Below are positions 17,429 through 27,332 of a stretch of DNA of 64,000 nt, in pieces. The translations under genes were made by a program, and so were the position numbers. The stretch is taken from assembly GCA_965662545.1 (NCBI GenBank), contig CBFIHZ010000012.1:1-64000 (forward strand). Direction: 5' to 3'. The stretch is from CPC320 sp002684375. GTDB taxonomy: Bacteria > Pseudomonadota > Alphaproteobacteria > Rhodobacterales > Rhodobacteraceae. The notes under the pieces are model-generated. The model did not search any database, was not told the DNA's origin, and saw nothing but the letters and a program-made list of their open reading frames with translations. Position 1 is the stretch's first letter. Each line of letters starts with the position of its first letter.

Positions 17429-18562
17429 GTGAATACGAAACTTTTTCAAAAGCTCAGAAGAGTGACTGGCTTGATTGCATTCGCAAGTATCTTGATCGGA
17501 TGTGGCCTGCCCAGTACAGGACCCAACAAACAACAAATCTATTCAGGCGGCCAGGCGTCCAGTGGTCCGGCTTGGGTCATACCCGTCACTGCAATCGTAA
17601 ATCAAAAAACCGCCATAAAACCAAGTTCCGGCTTTGCCAGCCATTTTAAAACCCTCTCCAAGGTGGGCGCTGATATGATCCGCGCGGGTGATACGCTTGG
17701 ATTGACCATCTGGGAAAATGTTCAAGACCAGTTGCTCGGCGAAATGGGACCCACCACGCTACAAACCGTTCAGGTCGATGGTGAAGGTTATATTTTTGTC
17801 CCCTATGCAGGACGGATTCAAGCTGCGGGCAACACCCCGGAATCAATTCGAAAGATCATAACCGACGCGCTTAAAGAACAGACCCCAGACCCGCAGGTTG
17901 AGGTCCGCCGGATAGCAGGCGACGGTGCGACTGTATCGTTACTGGGGGCCGTCAGTGCACAGGGGATCTATCCGATTGAACGCCCAACACGCACGCTTAG
18001 CGCGATGATTGCCGCAGCGGGTGGGGTCACCATTTCTCCCGAAATCGCCCAGATCAAACTGATCCGCGGCAACAGAAAAGGCAAAATCTGGCTACAGGAT
18101 TTATACGACAAACCCGGATTGGATGTCGCTTTGCGAGCGGGAGACCGAATCTTGGTCGAAGAGGATACGCGATCGTTCACCGCGCTGGGCGCCACCGGCA
18201 CTCAAGCCCGCGTCAAGTTCGAAGTCCAGTCGCTTACTGCGATCGAGGCCTTAGCTCAACTTGGCGGCCTGCGCACCGATATTTCGGACCCAACAGGGGT
18301 TTTCATCCTCAGAAGTGAGCGTGCGCGTATTGCAAATAGCTTGCTGGCCCGCAGTGATTTAAAAGGCGCACAGCGCATGGTCTATGTCTTGGACCTCACA
18401 CAACCAAACGGTATTTTTATTGCCCGCGAGTTCATGGTGCGCGACAATGACACAATTTACGTCACCGAGGCTCCATTCACACAATGGAGCAAAACAATCG
18501 CGGCTCTGACCGGCTCTCTGACAGCAATCAATACCGTGAATGCGACCGCAACCGGCAATTAG
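17429..18562 (+). CDS. Outer-membrane polysaccharide export lipoprotein (OPX, Wza/KpsD-like)
   Basis: A 377-residue OPX protein. It has a lipoprotein signal with lipobox LIGC, then a polysaccharide export domain (ADMIRAGDTLGLTIWE ... VDGEGYIFVPYAGRI) and SLBB-type beta-grasp repeats (VSLLGAVSAQGIYPIE, FTALGATG). It would form the periplasmic/outer-membrane channel for capsule export. The GTG start at 17429 is supported by AAGGAG eight bases upstream; the longer open frame would overlap kpsS and lack the signal at its N-terminus. The ABC transporter genes (kpsMTE) are not in this window. Confidence 0.9.
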   Translation: MNTKLFQKLRRVTGLIAFASILIGCGLPSTGPNKQQIYSGGQASSGPAWVIPVTAIVNQKTAIKPSSGFASHFKTLSKVGADMIRAGDTLGLTIWENVQDQLLGEMGPTTLQTVQVDGEGYIFVPYAGRIQAAGNTPESIRKIITDALKEQTPDPQVEVRRIAGDGATVSLLGAVSAQGIYPIERPTRTLSAMIAAAGGVTISPEIAQIKLIRGNRKGKIWLQDLYDKPGLDVALRAGDRILVEEDTRSFTALGATGTQARVKFEVQSLTAIEALAQLGGLRTDISDPTGVFILRSERARIANSLLARSDLKGAQRMVYVLDLTQPNGIFIAREFMVRDNDTIYVTEAPFTQWSKTIAALTGSLTAINTVNATATGN

Positions 18563-18602
18563 CAACCAGTATCGGGACGGGGCGCGCCTCATTGTCAAAC
18601 CT

Positions 18603-20606
18603 ATGACCACAGCCCGCAAACTGTTTTACTACAATGGCGGATTTCTGCATCAAAAGCAGTTGCGGCGCATTATGTCGCTGGCTGGCTACAAATTAACACT
18701 GGGCCTGCCGAATCCCGGGGATCTGGTGGCGGTCTGGGGGCAAAGCCCAAACCAGTATCGTGGTCAATGGATGGCGAAAAAGCGCCAAGTGGGGCTGTTA
18801 AGGGTGGAGGATGCCTTTCTCAGGTCAGTGCAACCGGGACGCGCCGGGGATCCGCCCCTAGGTCTGATCCTCGACCGTTCTGGATGCCATTTCGACGCTT
18901 CTCACCCCTGTGACCTTGAGAATATGCTCCGCTATGATCCGCTGGATGATGCTGATCTACTTCGGCGGGCCGAACAGGCAATCGTGCGCATACGTCACAA
19001 TCATATCTCAAAATATAATGCATTTGAGTTAACCCAATCGCCACCAGCCACCAGGTACGTTCTGGTCATTGATCAAACATTTGGCGACGCGGCAATCCGC
19101 GCAAGCGGTGTGGGAAAGGCCGAGTTTCAGGACATGCTTGCCAGCGCCAGACGCGAGCACCCCGGCGCAAATATTCTCATAAAAAGCCATGCCGAAACAA
19201 TCATGGGACTTCGTCGTGGTTATTTCAGCGCTGCAGATGAAACCGACACTATTCGGCTGCTAACCACCCCCATCTCACCCTGGAAGCTGTTTGAGGGGGC
19301 TATAGCCGTCTATACGATGTCATCCCAGATGGGTTTTGAAGCCATTCTAGCAGGACATAAACCGCATGTTTTCGGCCAACCGTTTTATGCCGGGTGGGGG
19401 TTGAGCAAAGATCGCAGACCGCTCACCGGCCGGACCCGCTGCCTGAGCCGCGCACAGCTGTTTGCCGCCGCAATGATCCTCTATCCGATCTGGTACGACC
19501 CCTACCGAGACCAACTGTGCGCATTGGAAGATGTTCTCGACACCCTAGAGGCCCAAAGTCGCGCCTGGCGCGACGATCACCGCGGTTGGGTGGCCTGTGG
19601 GATGCGCCTTTGGAAACGACCACATCTGCAATCTATCTTCGGGCGATCAAAGCGGCTTATCTTCCAGAACGATCTTGCCAAAGCCCGCCGCGCAAGCATG
19701 CGAAAGCAGCGCAATCTGATGGTCTGGGCCAGCGCCGATAAAGACCTCGCCTCCCCCGCTGTCCGGGTCGAAGACGGTTTTTTGCGCTCACGGGGTTTGG
19801 GTGCAACGTTGATCCCGCCCCTATCTTTGGTGACAGACCGGTTGGGCATCTATTATGATCCACGCAAACCCAGTCAGTTGGAACAGATGGTTGCCAATGC
19901 TGTTACCCTGCGCCCTGACCAAATCACCCGCGCAGAGCGTCTGCACCAACAGATCACCACGACGGGCTTGACCAAATATAACACAGGGAAAACCGCCCCC
20001 AACATCACCGGTACGCGGCGAATTCTAGTGCCAGGACAAGTCGAAGACGACGCCTCTATCCTCACCGCCACCGGCCAGATCAAAACCAATCTGGCACTGC
20101 TGACTGCAGTGCGGCGCGCCAACCCAGATGCCATTTTGCTCTATAAACCGCACCCCGATGTCGAGGCTGGATTGCGCCGTGGCGTTGTTTCGGACCGGCA
20201 GAGTGCGGTATTGGCAGATCGCGTACTTACCAATATAAATCCAGGCACGCTGCTTACCCAAGTCGACGAAGTCTGGACTATGACGTCGCTGTTAGGGTTC
20301 GAAGCGCTGCTGCGCAACAAGCGTGTTGTGACCTATGGGGCGCCATTCTATGCCGGTTGGGGGTTAACCCATGATCTGGGCCAACCCCCGACCCGCCGCG
20401 TGGCAAGGCCCGACCTTTTGGGGCTGCTCTATGCGACACTGATTGCCTATCCCCGCTATTTTGATCCGGTAACCCGCCTGCCCTGCCCGGTAGAAGTGGT
20501 TATCGAGCGGCTGCAGGACAGCGAGGCCGCAGGTCACAGCCCAATAAACCGTGTATTATCAAAGCTACAGGGTCTCTGGGCCAGCCACGCCTCGCTCTGG
20601 CGATGA
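18603..20606 (+). CDS. kpsC: Capsule Kdo transferase KpsC, tandem two-module
   Basis: A 667-residue protein with an internal duplication. Module 1 has VEDAFLRS (68-75) and FGQPFYAGWGL; module 2, from about residue 340, has VEDGFLRSRGLG and YGAPFYAGWGL. KpsC-type enzymes extend the Kdo linker of capsules with alternating linkages, one per module. The ATG at 18603 fits the family N-terminus, 40 bases after the OPX stop, though its ribosome site is weak. Its last 42 bases overlap the 3' end of ribD on the other strand, so the two transcripts are antisense at their tails. Confidence 0.9.
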   Translation: MTTARKLFYYNGGFLHQKQLRRIMSLAGYKLTLGLPNPGDLVAVWGQSPNQYRGQWMAKKRQVGLLRVEDAFLRSVQPGRAGDPPLGLILDRSGCHFDASHPCDLENMLRYDPLDDADLLRRAEQAIVRIRHNHISKYNAFELTQSPPATRYVLVIDQTFGDAAIRASGVGKAEFQDMLASARREHPGANILIKSHAETIMGLRRGYFSAADETDTIRLLTTPISPWKLFEGAIAVYTMSSQMGFEAILAGHKPHVFGQPFYAGWGLSKDRRPLTGRTRCLSRAQLFAAAMILYPIWYDPYRDQLCALEDVLDTLEAQSRAWRDDHRGWVACGMRLWKRPHLQSIFGRSKRLIFQNDLAKARRASMRKQRNLMVWASADKDLASPAVRVEDGFLRSRGLGATLIPPLSLVTDRLGIYYDPRKPSQLEQMVANAVTLRPDQITRAERLHQQITTTGLTKYNTGKTAPNITGTRRILVPGQVEDDASILTATGQIKTNLALLTAVRRANPDAILLYKPHPDVEAGLRRGVVSDRQSAVLADRVLTNINPGTLLTQVDEVWTMTSLLGFEALLRNKRVVTYGAPFYAGWGLTHDLGQPPTRRVARPDLLGLLYATLIAYPRYFDPVTRLPCPVEVVIERLQDSEAAGHSPINRVLSKLQGLWASHASLWR

Positions 20607-21695
20607 GCGCCGCCAACGGTGCAACACATCCCCCCCAACCGATTTTGTGTCGTATAAGTCAAACCGCGCAGCATCTGCCAGTCGGTCATACCCCATTGCC
20701 CCCAATGCCGGCCAGCCCTCTGCCCCCAGCACCAATCCGGCGGTGAACCCAACAATCTCATCCACCAAGTCATTCAGCAACAACGATGCAGAGAGCGCAG
20801 CCCCCCCCTCGCAAAAAATGCGTGTCATCCCTTGCTGGCCCAAAGCCTGGAGCACGCCGCCCATATCCATCTGGCCAGCGCTTTGTGGACAAGCAATCAA
20901 GCGCGCGCCAAGACCGGACCAGGCCGAACACAGATCAGCATCGGCATCCCGACCGTGGCAAATCCAGACCGGAACCTGCTGTGCCGAGCGCGCCAACCGC
21001 CCCATCAAGGGCAAATCGAGCCGCCGCGACACCACAATCCGCACAGGTTGTGGCACCGTACCCAACCCGCGAATGGTCAAATCCGGATCATCAGAGCGGG
21101 CTGTGCCACCACCTACCATCACCGCATCGTGGCGCATCCGCATGCTATGGACAGCACGCCGCGCCTCGGGGCCGGTTATCCAGCGGCTCTCGCCCGAGGC
21201 CGTGGCAATCCGTCCGTCAAAGCTGTTTGCCAGCTTCAAGGTTACCCATGGCCGTCCAAGGCCGGTTTTGAGAAAAAATCCCGCGTGATCCTGTGCCGCA
21301 GACTGTGCCAAAACACCGGTGGTGACGGCAATACCCGCCGCTCGCAGCATCGCGAACCCTTTGCCAGACACCCGCACATCGCTGTCTTCTATTGCCGCGA
21401 CAACCCGCGAAACGCCTGCCGTTATCAAAGCCGTTGCGCAGGGCGGCGTTTTTCCCACATGGGCGCAGGGCTCGAGCGTCACATAAACAGTGGCCCCTTT
21501 GGCCAACGCTCCGGCCTGCGCCAGCGCCAAGACTTCAGCATGCGGTCTTCCCCCCGGCTGGGTCCAACCGCGCCCAACGATGCGCGCGCCACGCACAATA
21601 ACACAGCCAACCGCCGGGTTAGGCCAGGTTTGACCCTGACCTCTGCGCCCCAACGCCAGTGCTGCGCGCATAAAGCGGTGGTCTGGATCGCTCAC
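20565..21695 (-). CDS. ribD: Bifunctional riboflavin deaminase/reductase
   Basis: A 376-residue fusion: an N-terminal cytidine-deaminase-like zinc domain with HAE (52-54), Cys77 and Cys86 in the PCAHVGKTPPC motif, and a C-terminal DHFR-like reductase with LKLANSFDGRIA and CEGGAALSASLL. It carries out the deamination and side-chain reduction steps after GTP cyclohydrolase II. It begins with an ATGA overlap with nrdR, so both are one operon. The tail overlaps kpsC by 42 bases in antisense orientation. The C-terminal tail after GGDVLHRW is variable. Confidence 0.96.
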   Translation of the reverse strand: MSDPDHRFMRAALALGRRGQGQTWPNPAVGCVIVRGARIVGRGWTQPGGRPHAEVLALAQAGALAKGATVYVTLEPCAHVGKTPPCATALITAGVSRVVAAIEDSDVRVSGKGFAMLRAAGIAVTTGVLAQSAAQDHAGFFLKTGLGRPWVTLKLANSFDGRIATASGESRWITGPEARRAVHSMRMRHDAVMVGGGTARSDDPDLTIRGLGTVPQPVRIVVSRRLDLPLMGRLARSAQQVPVWICHGRDADADLCSAWSGLGARLIACPQSAGQMDMGGVLQALGQQGMTRIFCEGGAALSASLLLNDLVDEIVGFTAGLVLGAEGWPALGAMGYDRLADAARFDLYDTKSVGGDVLHRWRRSSPERGVAGPETL

Positions 21696-22159
21696 GTTTC
21701 TTTGGGAATAACAGGTCGCAACTCACTGACAAATTTATCAAAATCATCAGCAGCCTGAAAGTTTTTATAGACACTTGCGAACCGCACATAGGCCACCGTG
21801 TCAATCCTTGCCAAGGCTTCCATAACAATTTCGCCAATCTGCTTGGAGCCAACATCTGTCTCGCCCATAGATTCCAACCTACGCACAATACCGGAAATCA
21901 TTTGATCCATTCTGTCATGTTCAACCGGACGCTTTTGCAGCGCAATCCGGATCGAGCGCTCAAGCTTGCCACGATCAAAATCCTCGCGCCGGCCATTGGT
22001 TTTAATGACTACCAGATCACGGAGTTGTACCCTTTCATAGGTGGTAAAACGGCCACCACATGCCGCACAATTCCGCCTCCTTCTGATCGAAACATGATCT
22101 TCAGCCGGACGCGAATCTTTGACCTGAGTGTCTATATTTCCACAAAACGGGCAGCGCAT
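21692..22159 (-). CDS. nrdR: Transcriptional repressor NrdR
   Basis: A 155-residue repressor of ribonucleotide reductase genes. The N-terminal zinc ribbon has Cys3, Cys6, Cys31 and Cys34 (CPFC and CAAC), followed by an ATP-cone (RRRRNCAACGGRFTTYERV, then VIKTNGRREDFDRGKL). It senses ATP/dATP. The ATG at 22159 gives the universal MRCPFCG start; an open extension of 20 codons upstream is spurious. Coupled to ribD by a four-base overlap, a common neighbour pair. Confidence 0.97.
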   Translation of the reverse strand: MRCPFCGNIDTQVKDSRPAEDHVSIRRRRNCAACGGRFTTYERVQLRDLVVIKTNGRREDFDRGKLERSIRIALQKRPVEHDRMDQMISGIVRRLESMGETDVGSKQIGEIVMEALARIDTVAYVRFASVYKNFQAADDFDKFVSELRPVIPKET

Positions 22160-22570
22160 GGCAAATCCACTTATCTTGTTTTTGGGTGTGACGTCATAAT
22201 TCCCGGGACAGTAAACCACCCCACGACACTATAGGGTACATACTAAGGTTTGTGTAGAGGTGATTTGAGCCTACAAGATAGGACAAGAGCGCATGGCGCA
22301 ACCTACCTGAATGGACACAGCACGCCCCGCCCATTGTGCTTGCATATCCGCGGAACTTGCACCTGAAATTCTGCCTGAACCCTGTAGGGTTTGGATCATT
22401 AAAACAATTTGGCAAATGTCATTTCGTCTTGATACAAAAACTTTCAGATCCATAATCCGCAGACCAAAACCTTGATTGAAGTGTCAGTAACAAAATTACT
22501 TTTTTTATATTTTAAATTATGATATTATAATGTGATAAACACTTGTAACTTAGAAATTGGGAGGTTTGAA
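22160..22570. other. Divergent intergenic region, AT-rich on the right
   Basis: A 411-base gap between nrdR (minus) and a small plus-strand gene. From about 22495 it is nearly pure A/T and contains TATAAT at 22526-22531, a plausible -10 box 40 bases before the start at 22571. No matching -35 box or RNA gene is clear. Confidence 0.4.
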
Positions 22571-22777
22571 ATGGCTCTTGATCATCAGAATACTCCTGAT
22601 CAAGATGAAGATCCAGTTTCATTTATGGATCAACATCGCGGGAAAATTATTCAAGCAGTTATCACTTTGACCATTATTGCGGGGCTAACCTATGCCTTTT
22701 TAGGTCCAAAAGATGACAGAAGTAACGTCAAAAATTTCTTCTCGGACTGCAAGCCAGTAAATGGCGCTTGTAAATAG
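22571..22777 (+). CDS. Small single-pass membrane protein, unknown
   Basis: A 68-residue protein. An acidic N-terminus (about 1-22, NTPDQDEDPVSF) is followed by HRGKIIQ and one hydrophobic helix (about 28-43, VITLTIIAGLTYAFLG), then a charged tail with two Cys (SDCKPVNGACK), placing the Cys pair on the other side of the membrane. I do not recognise the family. The start is supported by GGGAGG seven bases ahead. It stands alone with an AT-rich promoter region and looks expressed; function unknown. Confidence 0.65.
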   Translation: MALDHQNTPDQDEDPVSFMDQHRGKIIQAVITLTIIAGLTYAFLGPKDDRSNVKNFFSDCKPVNGACK

Positions 22778-22993
22778 GCCCTTGGGGCTGCTGCTCGTCC
22801 CAAAGAGGCGCTCAAAGTTCTTTGACAACCGTAAAAATAGCGTTTGACGACAGTCGCTTGAAGGATTCAGCGTGGCTCCTAATAACAATATAAAACTTTG
22901 AGACACATCTCATAAAACCAAACCAGGTCAATTGCGGTCACTTACCAATCAAAACCCGCACACGACATGAGCGCTTTTCTATTCGACCATTTT

Positions 22994-23980
22994 TTATCCA
23001 GTAGCAAGATGGCGCTTAATGATCTGCAGCGTCTCAGGCGCATAAAGGAGATTCAAATGACCTCGGGTTTGGATCATGTGATATTGTCCCTTGTCAGTGA
23101 CCGCACGCATCAAAGGCTTAAAAGCGTCTGCAATAAAAAACTTGTCATCCTGCCCAACAATAAGATCAAATCGCGGCAGTGCCGCAATATCAGAAAGATA
23201 ATCGCTGCGGGGTTCATATGACAAATTCATTCGGTATGTATAAGAACGGGTCAACGCAACTTTATGCACAGTGTTCAACACGAATTCTGGAAAGGCGAAC
23301 TGCAAAACCGTCAGATGGTTTAACACGGTGACGCCAACAGCGTTTAGCAGCGACAGGCCGATGAACCGACGCACCAGCGGCCGCGACCACCCTCCGGCGT
23401 TAGGCCGCATCGTCGGCGCATTATATTTTAGAAAAGGTGCCAAAAGGATTGCGGATGTCACCCTATCCCCATGTGCCCCGGCCAAAAACCGGATCGCCAG
23501 CCCACCACCGGAACTGTGTCCGGCCAAAACAATTTTTTGTTCAGGGCGCGCATAAAGATCGATAAGGTCCGCGATATCGTCCTCAAGCTGCCCGATATAG
23601 GCAACATCGCCCCTAAGTTTCGCCTGAGGGCCGTGCCCGCGCAGATCTGGCGCGATAACATCGGCATGCTTGGCAAGCGCGGGCAACAGCGCGTCAAACT
23701 GCTGGCCATACCAACCTGAGCCATGCAGCAATATCAGCAAAGGCGGGTCTATGCCATTTGCAGACAACTGGCGCACATCGATCTCGAGCCCGTCGCGCAA
23801 TCGCGCTTTGGACACCGCCACTGGCGCCATGTCAGACGTGGCTGTTGCAGCCGCTTGAAACTCGTCCTCGGGCATGCCCGCCAGAACCGCAAGAGGCCTC
23901 TGAGACAGGATAAGGCCCACGGCAAGCGCAAAGAACCCTATGACTGACACGCCCAGAAAAATCAAAATCAACTGAATCAT
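22994..23980 (-). CDS. Membrane-anchored alpha/beta hydrolase
   Basis: A 328-residue protein with one N-terminal transmembrane helix (about 3-27) and an alpha/beta hydrolase domain: oxyanion motif HGSGW (86-90), nucleophile in GHSSGG (Ser156), acid near VGQDD, and His in RGHLNLL. It is probably a periplasm-facing lipase/esterase-type enzyme; the substrate is unknown. ATG 23980 is preferred over a TTG six codons upstream because it gives a clean signal anchor. No operon partner. Confidence 0.82.
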   Translation of the reverse strand: MIQLILIFLGVSVIGFFALAVGLILSQRPLAVLAGMPEDEFQAAATATSDMAPVAVSKARLRDGLEIDVRQLSANGIDPPLLILLHGSGWYGQQFDALLPALAKHADVIAPDLRGHGPQAKLRGDVAYIGQLEDDIADLIDLYARPEQKIVLAGHSSGGGLAIRFLAGAHGDRVTSAILLAPFLKYNAPTMRPNAGGWSRPLVRRFIGLSLLNAVGVTVLNHLTVLQFAFPEFVLNTVHKVALTRSYTYRMNLSYEPRSDYLSDIAALPRFDLIVGQDDKFFIADAFKPLMRAVTDKGQYHMIQTRGHLNLLYAPETLQIIKRHLATG

Positions 23981-24088
23981 GGCAAAGCGTCGCCCCAATA
24001 TACGGCGCGTATAAAATAAATGCAGGTAACAAACTTTTCAGAATTCTAGTGCAGCATGTTTATAAAATCAACGCATACACGCCAGACA

Positions 24089-25711
24089 TCACGCCCGCTG
24101 CCCAGTGTCGCGGATCAGTTTCCAGTTTATTGCGTCCAGCAGCGCCTCGAAACTCGCATCAACAATGTTTGCTGACACCCCTACGGTTGACCAGCAACGG
24201 CCCTTGCTGTCTTCGCAATCAATCACCACACGCGTGACGGCTTCCGTGCCACCTTGAGTGATACGCACCTTGTAATCGACCAAACTCATATCATCGATCA
24301 TCTTCTGATACGGGCCCAGATCTTTGGCCAGCGCTTTGGACAGCGCATTGACCGGACCGCGGTCATTGCCAAGTTCATCCATCGATTCACTGACCGACAT
24401 TTTCTTCTCGCCATTGATCCGCACCACGACCACGGCCTCGGACAGAGACACCATCCGGTTATATTTATTTTTGCGCCGCTCGACCGATACTTTATAGCGC
24501 TTCACATCGAAAAATTCTGGACAAAGTCCCAACTCGCGGCGCGCCAACACCTCGAAACTGGCCTGTGCCGTATCATAAGAATAGCCCTCAGCCTCACGGG
24601 TTTTCACCAGATCCAGAATGCGTCCTAAAGCCGGATCGCCTTTTTCAACGACCAAACCCGCCTCGCCCAGACGTTGACGCAAGTTGGACTGTCCGGCTTG
24701 GTTGGACATCGGAATGACCCGCTGGTTGCCGACAAGCGCAGGGTCAATATGTTCATAGGTCGTGGGATCTTTCAAAATTGCGCTGGCATGCAGGCCGGCT
24801 TTGTGGACAAAGGCGCTGGTCCCGACGAACGGCGCCTGCGCGGCGGGAACCCGGTTCAAAATATCATCCAAGAGGCGCGAGGCGCGTTTCAGATCTGCCA
24901 GTGCAGCAGGCGTGATCCCAACGTCATAGTGCGATTTATAGCGATCTTTCAAACACAAGATCGGCAAAAGCGATGTCAGGTTGGCATTGCCGCACCGCTC
25001 GCCCAATCCGTTGAGCGTCCCTTGAATTTGCCGCGCGCCGGCATCCACGGCGGCCAGCGTATTGGCGACGGCGTTTTCTGTGTCATTATGCGTGTGAATA
25101 CCCAGTCGGTCACCGGCAATGCCCCCGGCAATAACCTCTTTAACAATCTGACCCACTTCAGCGGGCAGAACACCGCCGTTGGTATCACACAGCACAACCC
25201 AGCGCGCCCCGGCATCATAGGCCGCGCGCAGGCTCTCAATTGCGTAAGCCGGATTGGCTTTATAGCCGTCAAAGAAATGTTCAGCATCAAACAGCGCCTC
25301 GCGACCCTTTGCCACTAAATATTCTATAGAACGCGCGATATTTTCAGTATTTTCCGCCAGCGCAATGCCCAGCGCCGTCTCAACGTGAAAATCATGCGTT
25401 TTGCCGACCAGACAGACCGCCGGGGTCGCCACATTGACCACCGCATTCAGCACATCATCATTTTCGGCCGAGCGTCCGGACCGTTTGGTCATGCCAAAGG
25501 CGGTAAACGTCGACCGCAGCGGCATTTTGCTGTTAAAAAACTCGCTATCTACCGGATTGGCACCGGGCCAGCCACCTTCGATATAATCCACCCCGAGCGC
25601 ATCTAAAGCCGTGGCAATTTGTTTTTTTTCAGCGAGGGAAAACTGCACACCTTGCGTTTGTTGGCCATCGCGCAGGGTGGTATCGTAGATGTACAGACGA
25701 TCTTTACTCAT
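24089..25711 (-). CDS. cimA: Citramalate synthase
   Basis: A 540-residue member of the alpha-isopropylmalate/homocitrate synthase family. The DRE-TIM metallolyase core shows DTTLRDGQQTQG (10-21), HTHND and NGLGERCGNANL, followed by the LeuA-type allosteric C-terminal domain. CimA condenses pyruvate with acetyl-CoA to (R)-citramalate, starting the threonine-independent isoleucine route. The GNANL motif and length of about 540 fit CimA better than LeuA. It overlaps cysS by four bases, so they are cotranscribed. Confidence 0.92.
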   Translation of the reverse strand: MSKDRLYIYDTTLRDGQQTQGVQFSLAEKKQIATALDALGVDYIEGGWPGANPVDSEFFNSKMPLRSTFTAFGMTKRSGRSAENDDVLNAVVNVATPAVCLVGKTHDFHVETALGIALAENTENIARSIEYLVAKGREALFDAEHFFDGYKANPAYAIESLRAAYDAGARWVVLCDTNGGVLPAEVGQIVKEVIAGGIAGDRLGIHTHNDTENAVANTLAAVDAGARQIQGTLNGLGERCGNANLTSLLPILCLKDRYKSHYDVGITPAALADLKRASRLLDDILNRVPAAQAPFVGTSAFVHKAGLHASAILKDPTTYEHIDPALVGNQRVIPMSNQAGQSNLRQRLGEAGLVVEKGDPALGRILDLVKTREAEGYSYDTAQASFEVLARRELGLCPEFFDVKRYKVSVERRKNKYNRMVSLSEAVVVVRINGEKKMSVSESMDELGNDRGPVNALSKALAKDLGPYQKMIDDMSLVDYKVRITQGGTEAVTRVVIDCEDSKGRCWSTVGVSANIVDASFEALLDAINWKLIRDTGQRA

Positions 25712-27078
25712 GGCGACGGCTCCAGTTTTGTGGCATCAAATCCAGCACTTGGCAAAAGGTCAACCCCGGCCTTGCTCATCCGCACTTCGACCCCTGCGCC
25801 CGTCAGCATGGCTTTCATCTGGTCCACTTGTGAAAAATCCTTGCTTTTCATCGCCGCAACCCGCGCTGTTTCCAAAGCCGCGGCAAAAGCGCTTAAATCC
25901 ACATCCACGGTTGTGGCCCAATCCCCCATCTGCGGCAATAACAACCCCATGATTCTGGCACCGGCCAACAGCTCTGCAGCATCTCCCTGCGCCGCCAACT
26001 GATGCAACACGCCAATGGCACCGGCCGTATTCAAATCATCTGACAAACAGGCCAACACATCGGGGGCCGCGCAAGAGGCGGGTTCGATGCCCGCCGAAAG
26101 CGTCCGCCATTTACGCAGCGTTTTCTCGGCGTCTTGGGCTTTTTGCGCGGTCCAATCCATTGGCTTGCCATAATGCGTCGACAGAAAGACAAAGCGGATC
26201 ACTTCGCCCGACACACCTCGGTCCAGCAAATCGCGCACCGTAAAGAAATTACCCAGCGATTTCGACATTTTCTTGCCTTCGACCTGCAGCATTTCGTTGT
26301 GCAACCAAACATTTGCAAACCCACCATCCGGCACCGCGCAACAACTTTGTGCAAGCTCGTTTTCATGATGTGGAAACATCAAGTCGTTGCCGCCTCCATG
26401 AATGTCAAAGCTCGGTCCCAACAGTTCATACGCCATTGCAGAGCATTCGATGTGCCAGCCCGGCCTGCCATAGCCCCAAGGACTGTTCCACCCCGGCGCC
26501 ACCGAATCCGACGGCTTCCACAACACAAAATCCATCGGGTTGCGCTTATAAGGTGCCACCTCAACGCGGGCGCCGGCAATCATATCGTCTAACGATCGCC
26601 CAGACAAAGCACCATAATCAGCATAGCTATCGACCGCAAACAGCACGTGGCCATCGGCGGCATAGGCATGATTTCGGGCAATCAGATCCGCAATCATACT
26701 CACCATCTGCGGGATGTATTGCGTCGCGCGCGGCATATGATCCGGCTCGAGGTTTCCCAACGCTGCCATATCGTCCAGGTACCACCCTATCGTCTCGGCG
26801 GTAATCTCGCCAATGCTGCGCCCGCTGCCCTGAGCGCGGGCGTTAATTTTGTCATCCACATCGGTGAAATTTCGCACATAGGTGACATGGTCATCCCCAT
26901 AGCTGTGGCGCAGCAACCGATAGAGCACATCAAACATGATCACATTGCGCGCATTGCCGATATGAGCGCGGTCGTAGACCGTCGGGCCACAAAGGTACAA
27001 CCGGACATTGGCCGCATCGATCGGCTCGAAAATCTCTTTGTGCCGAGTTTTCGTGTTGTGAAGTTTGATCTGCGCCAT
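25708..27078 (-). CDS. cysS: Cysteinyl-tRNA synthetase
   Basis: A 456-residue class I synthetase. The HIGH motif reads HIGN in YDRAHIGNARN, the zinc-binding Cys opens CGPTVYD, the other zinc-site region is WHIECSAMA with HGGGNDLMFPHHENE, and KMSKS is intact (KKMSKSLGN). It charges tRNA-Cys. The start is preceded by GAGGGAGA. It is first gene of a two-gene operon with cimA. Confidence 0.97.
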   Translation of the reverse strand: MAQIKLHNTKTRHKEIFEPIDAANVRLYLCGPTVYDRAHIGNARNVIMFDVLYRLLRHSYGDDHVTYVRNFTDVDDKINARAQGSGRSIGEITAETIGWYLDDMAALGNLEPDHMPRATQYIPQMVSMIADLIARNHAYAADGHVLFAVDSYADYGALSGRSLDDMIAGARVEVAPYKRNPMDFVLWKPSDSVAPGWNSPWGYGRPGWHIECSAMAYELLGPSFDIHGGGNDLMFPHHENELAQSCCAVPDGGFANVWLHNEMLQVEGKKMSKSLGNFFTVRDLLDRGVSGEVIRFVFLSTHYGKPMDWTAQKAQDAEKTLRKWRTLSAGIEPASCAAPDVLACLSDDLNTAGAIGVLHQLAAQGDAAELLAGARIMGLLLPQMGDWATTVDVDLSAFAAALETARVAAMKSKDFSQVDQMKAMLTGAGVEVRMSKAGVDLLPSAGFDATKLEPSP

Positions 27079-27332
27079 TGGGTCTCCCTCGCGTGCGGTC
27101 GCGCTGCGGGCGTATCAAAGTCAATTCGGTTCGGAAACGGAAAAGTGAAACCCGCGCAGCTCTATCAGCGGTAAATGCAAATCTCTATGCAGGTTTCTAT
27201 CTTCATGCTGATCCTTTAACAAATTACGCCCGTTCTGCCAACCCCTTTTGGCAAAGTCACCCTATCCAGCATTTGCCATATGGATAGCGACGAGCTAAAG
27301 TCCCGACAGTTTTTCAAAGAACGTCTACCCCG

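Noticed and set aside
20832..21758. A 308-codon plus-strand frame over ribD and nrdR
   Set aside because: It is the antisense shadow of ribD, whose motifs are intact. The translation is low complexity in Arg, Pro and Ala with no family match.
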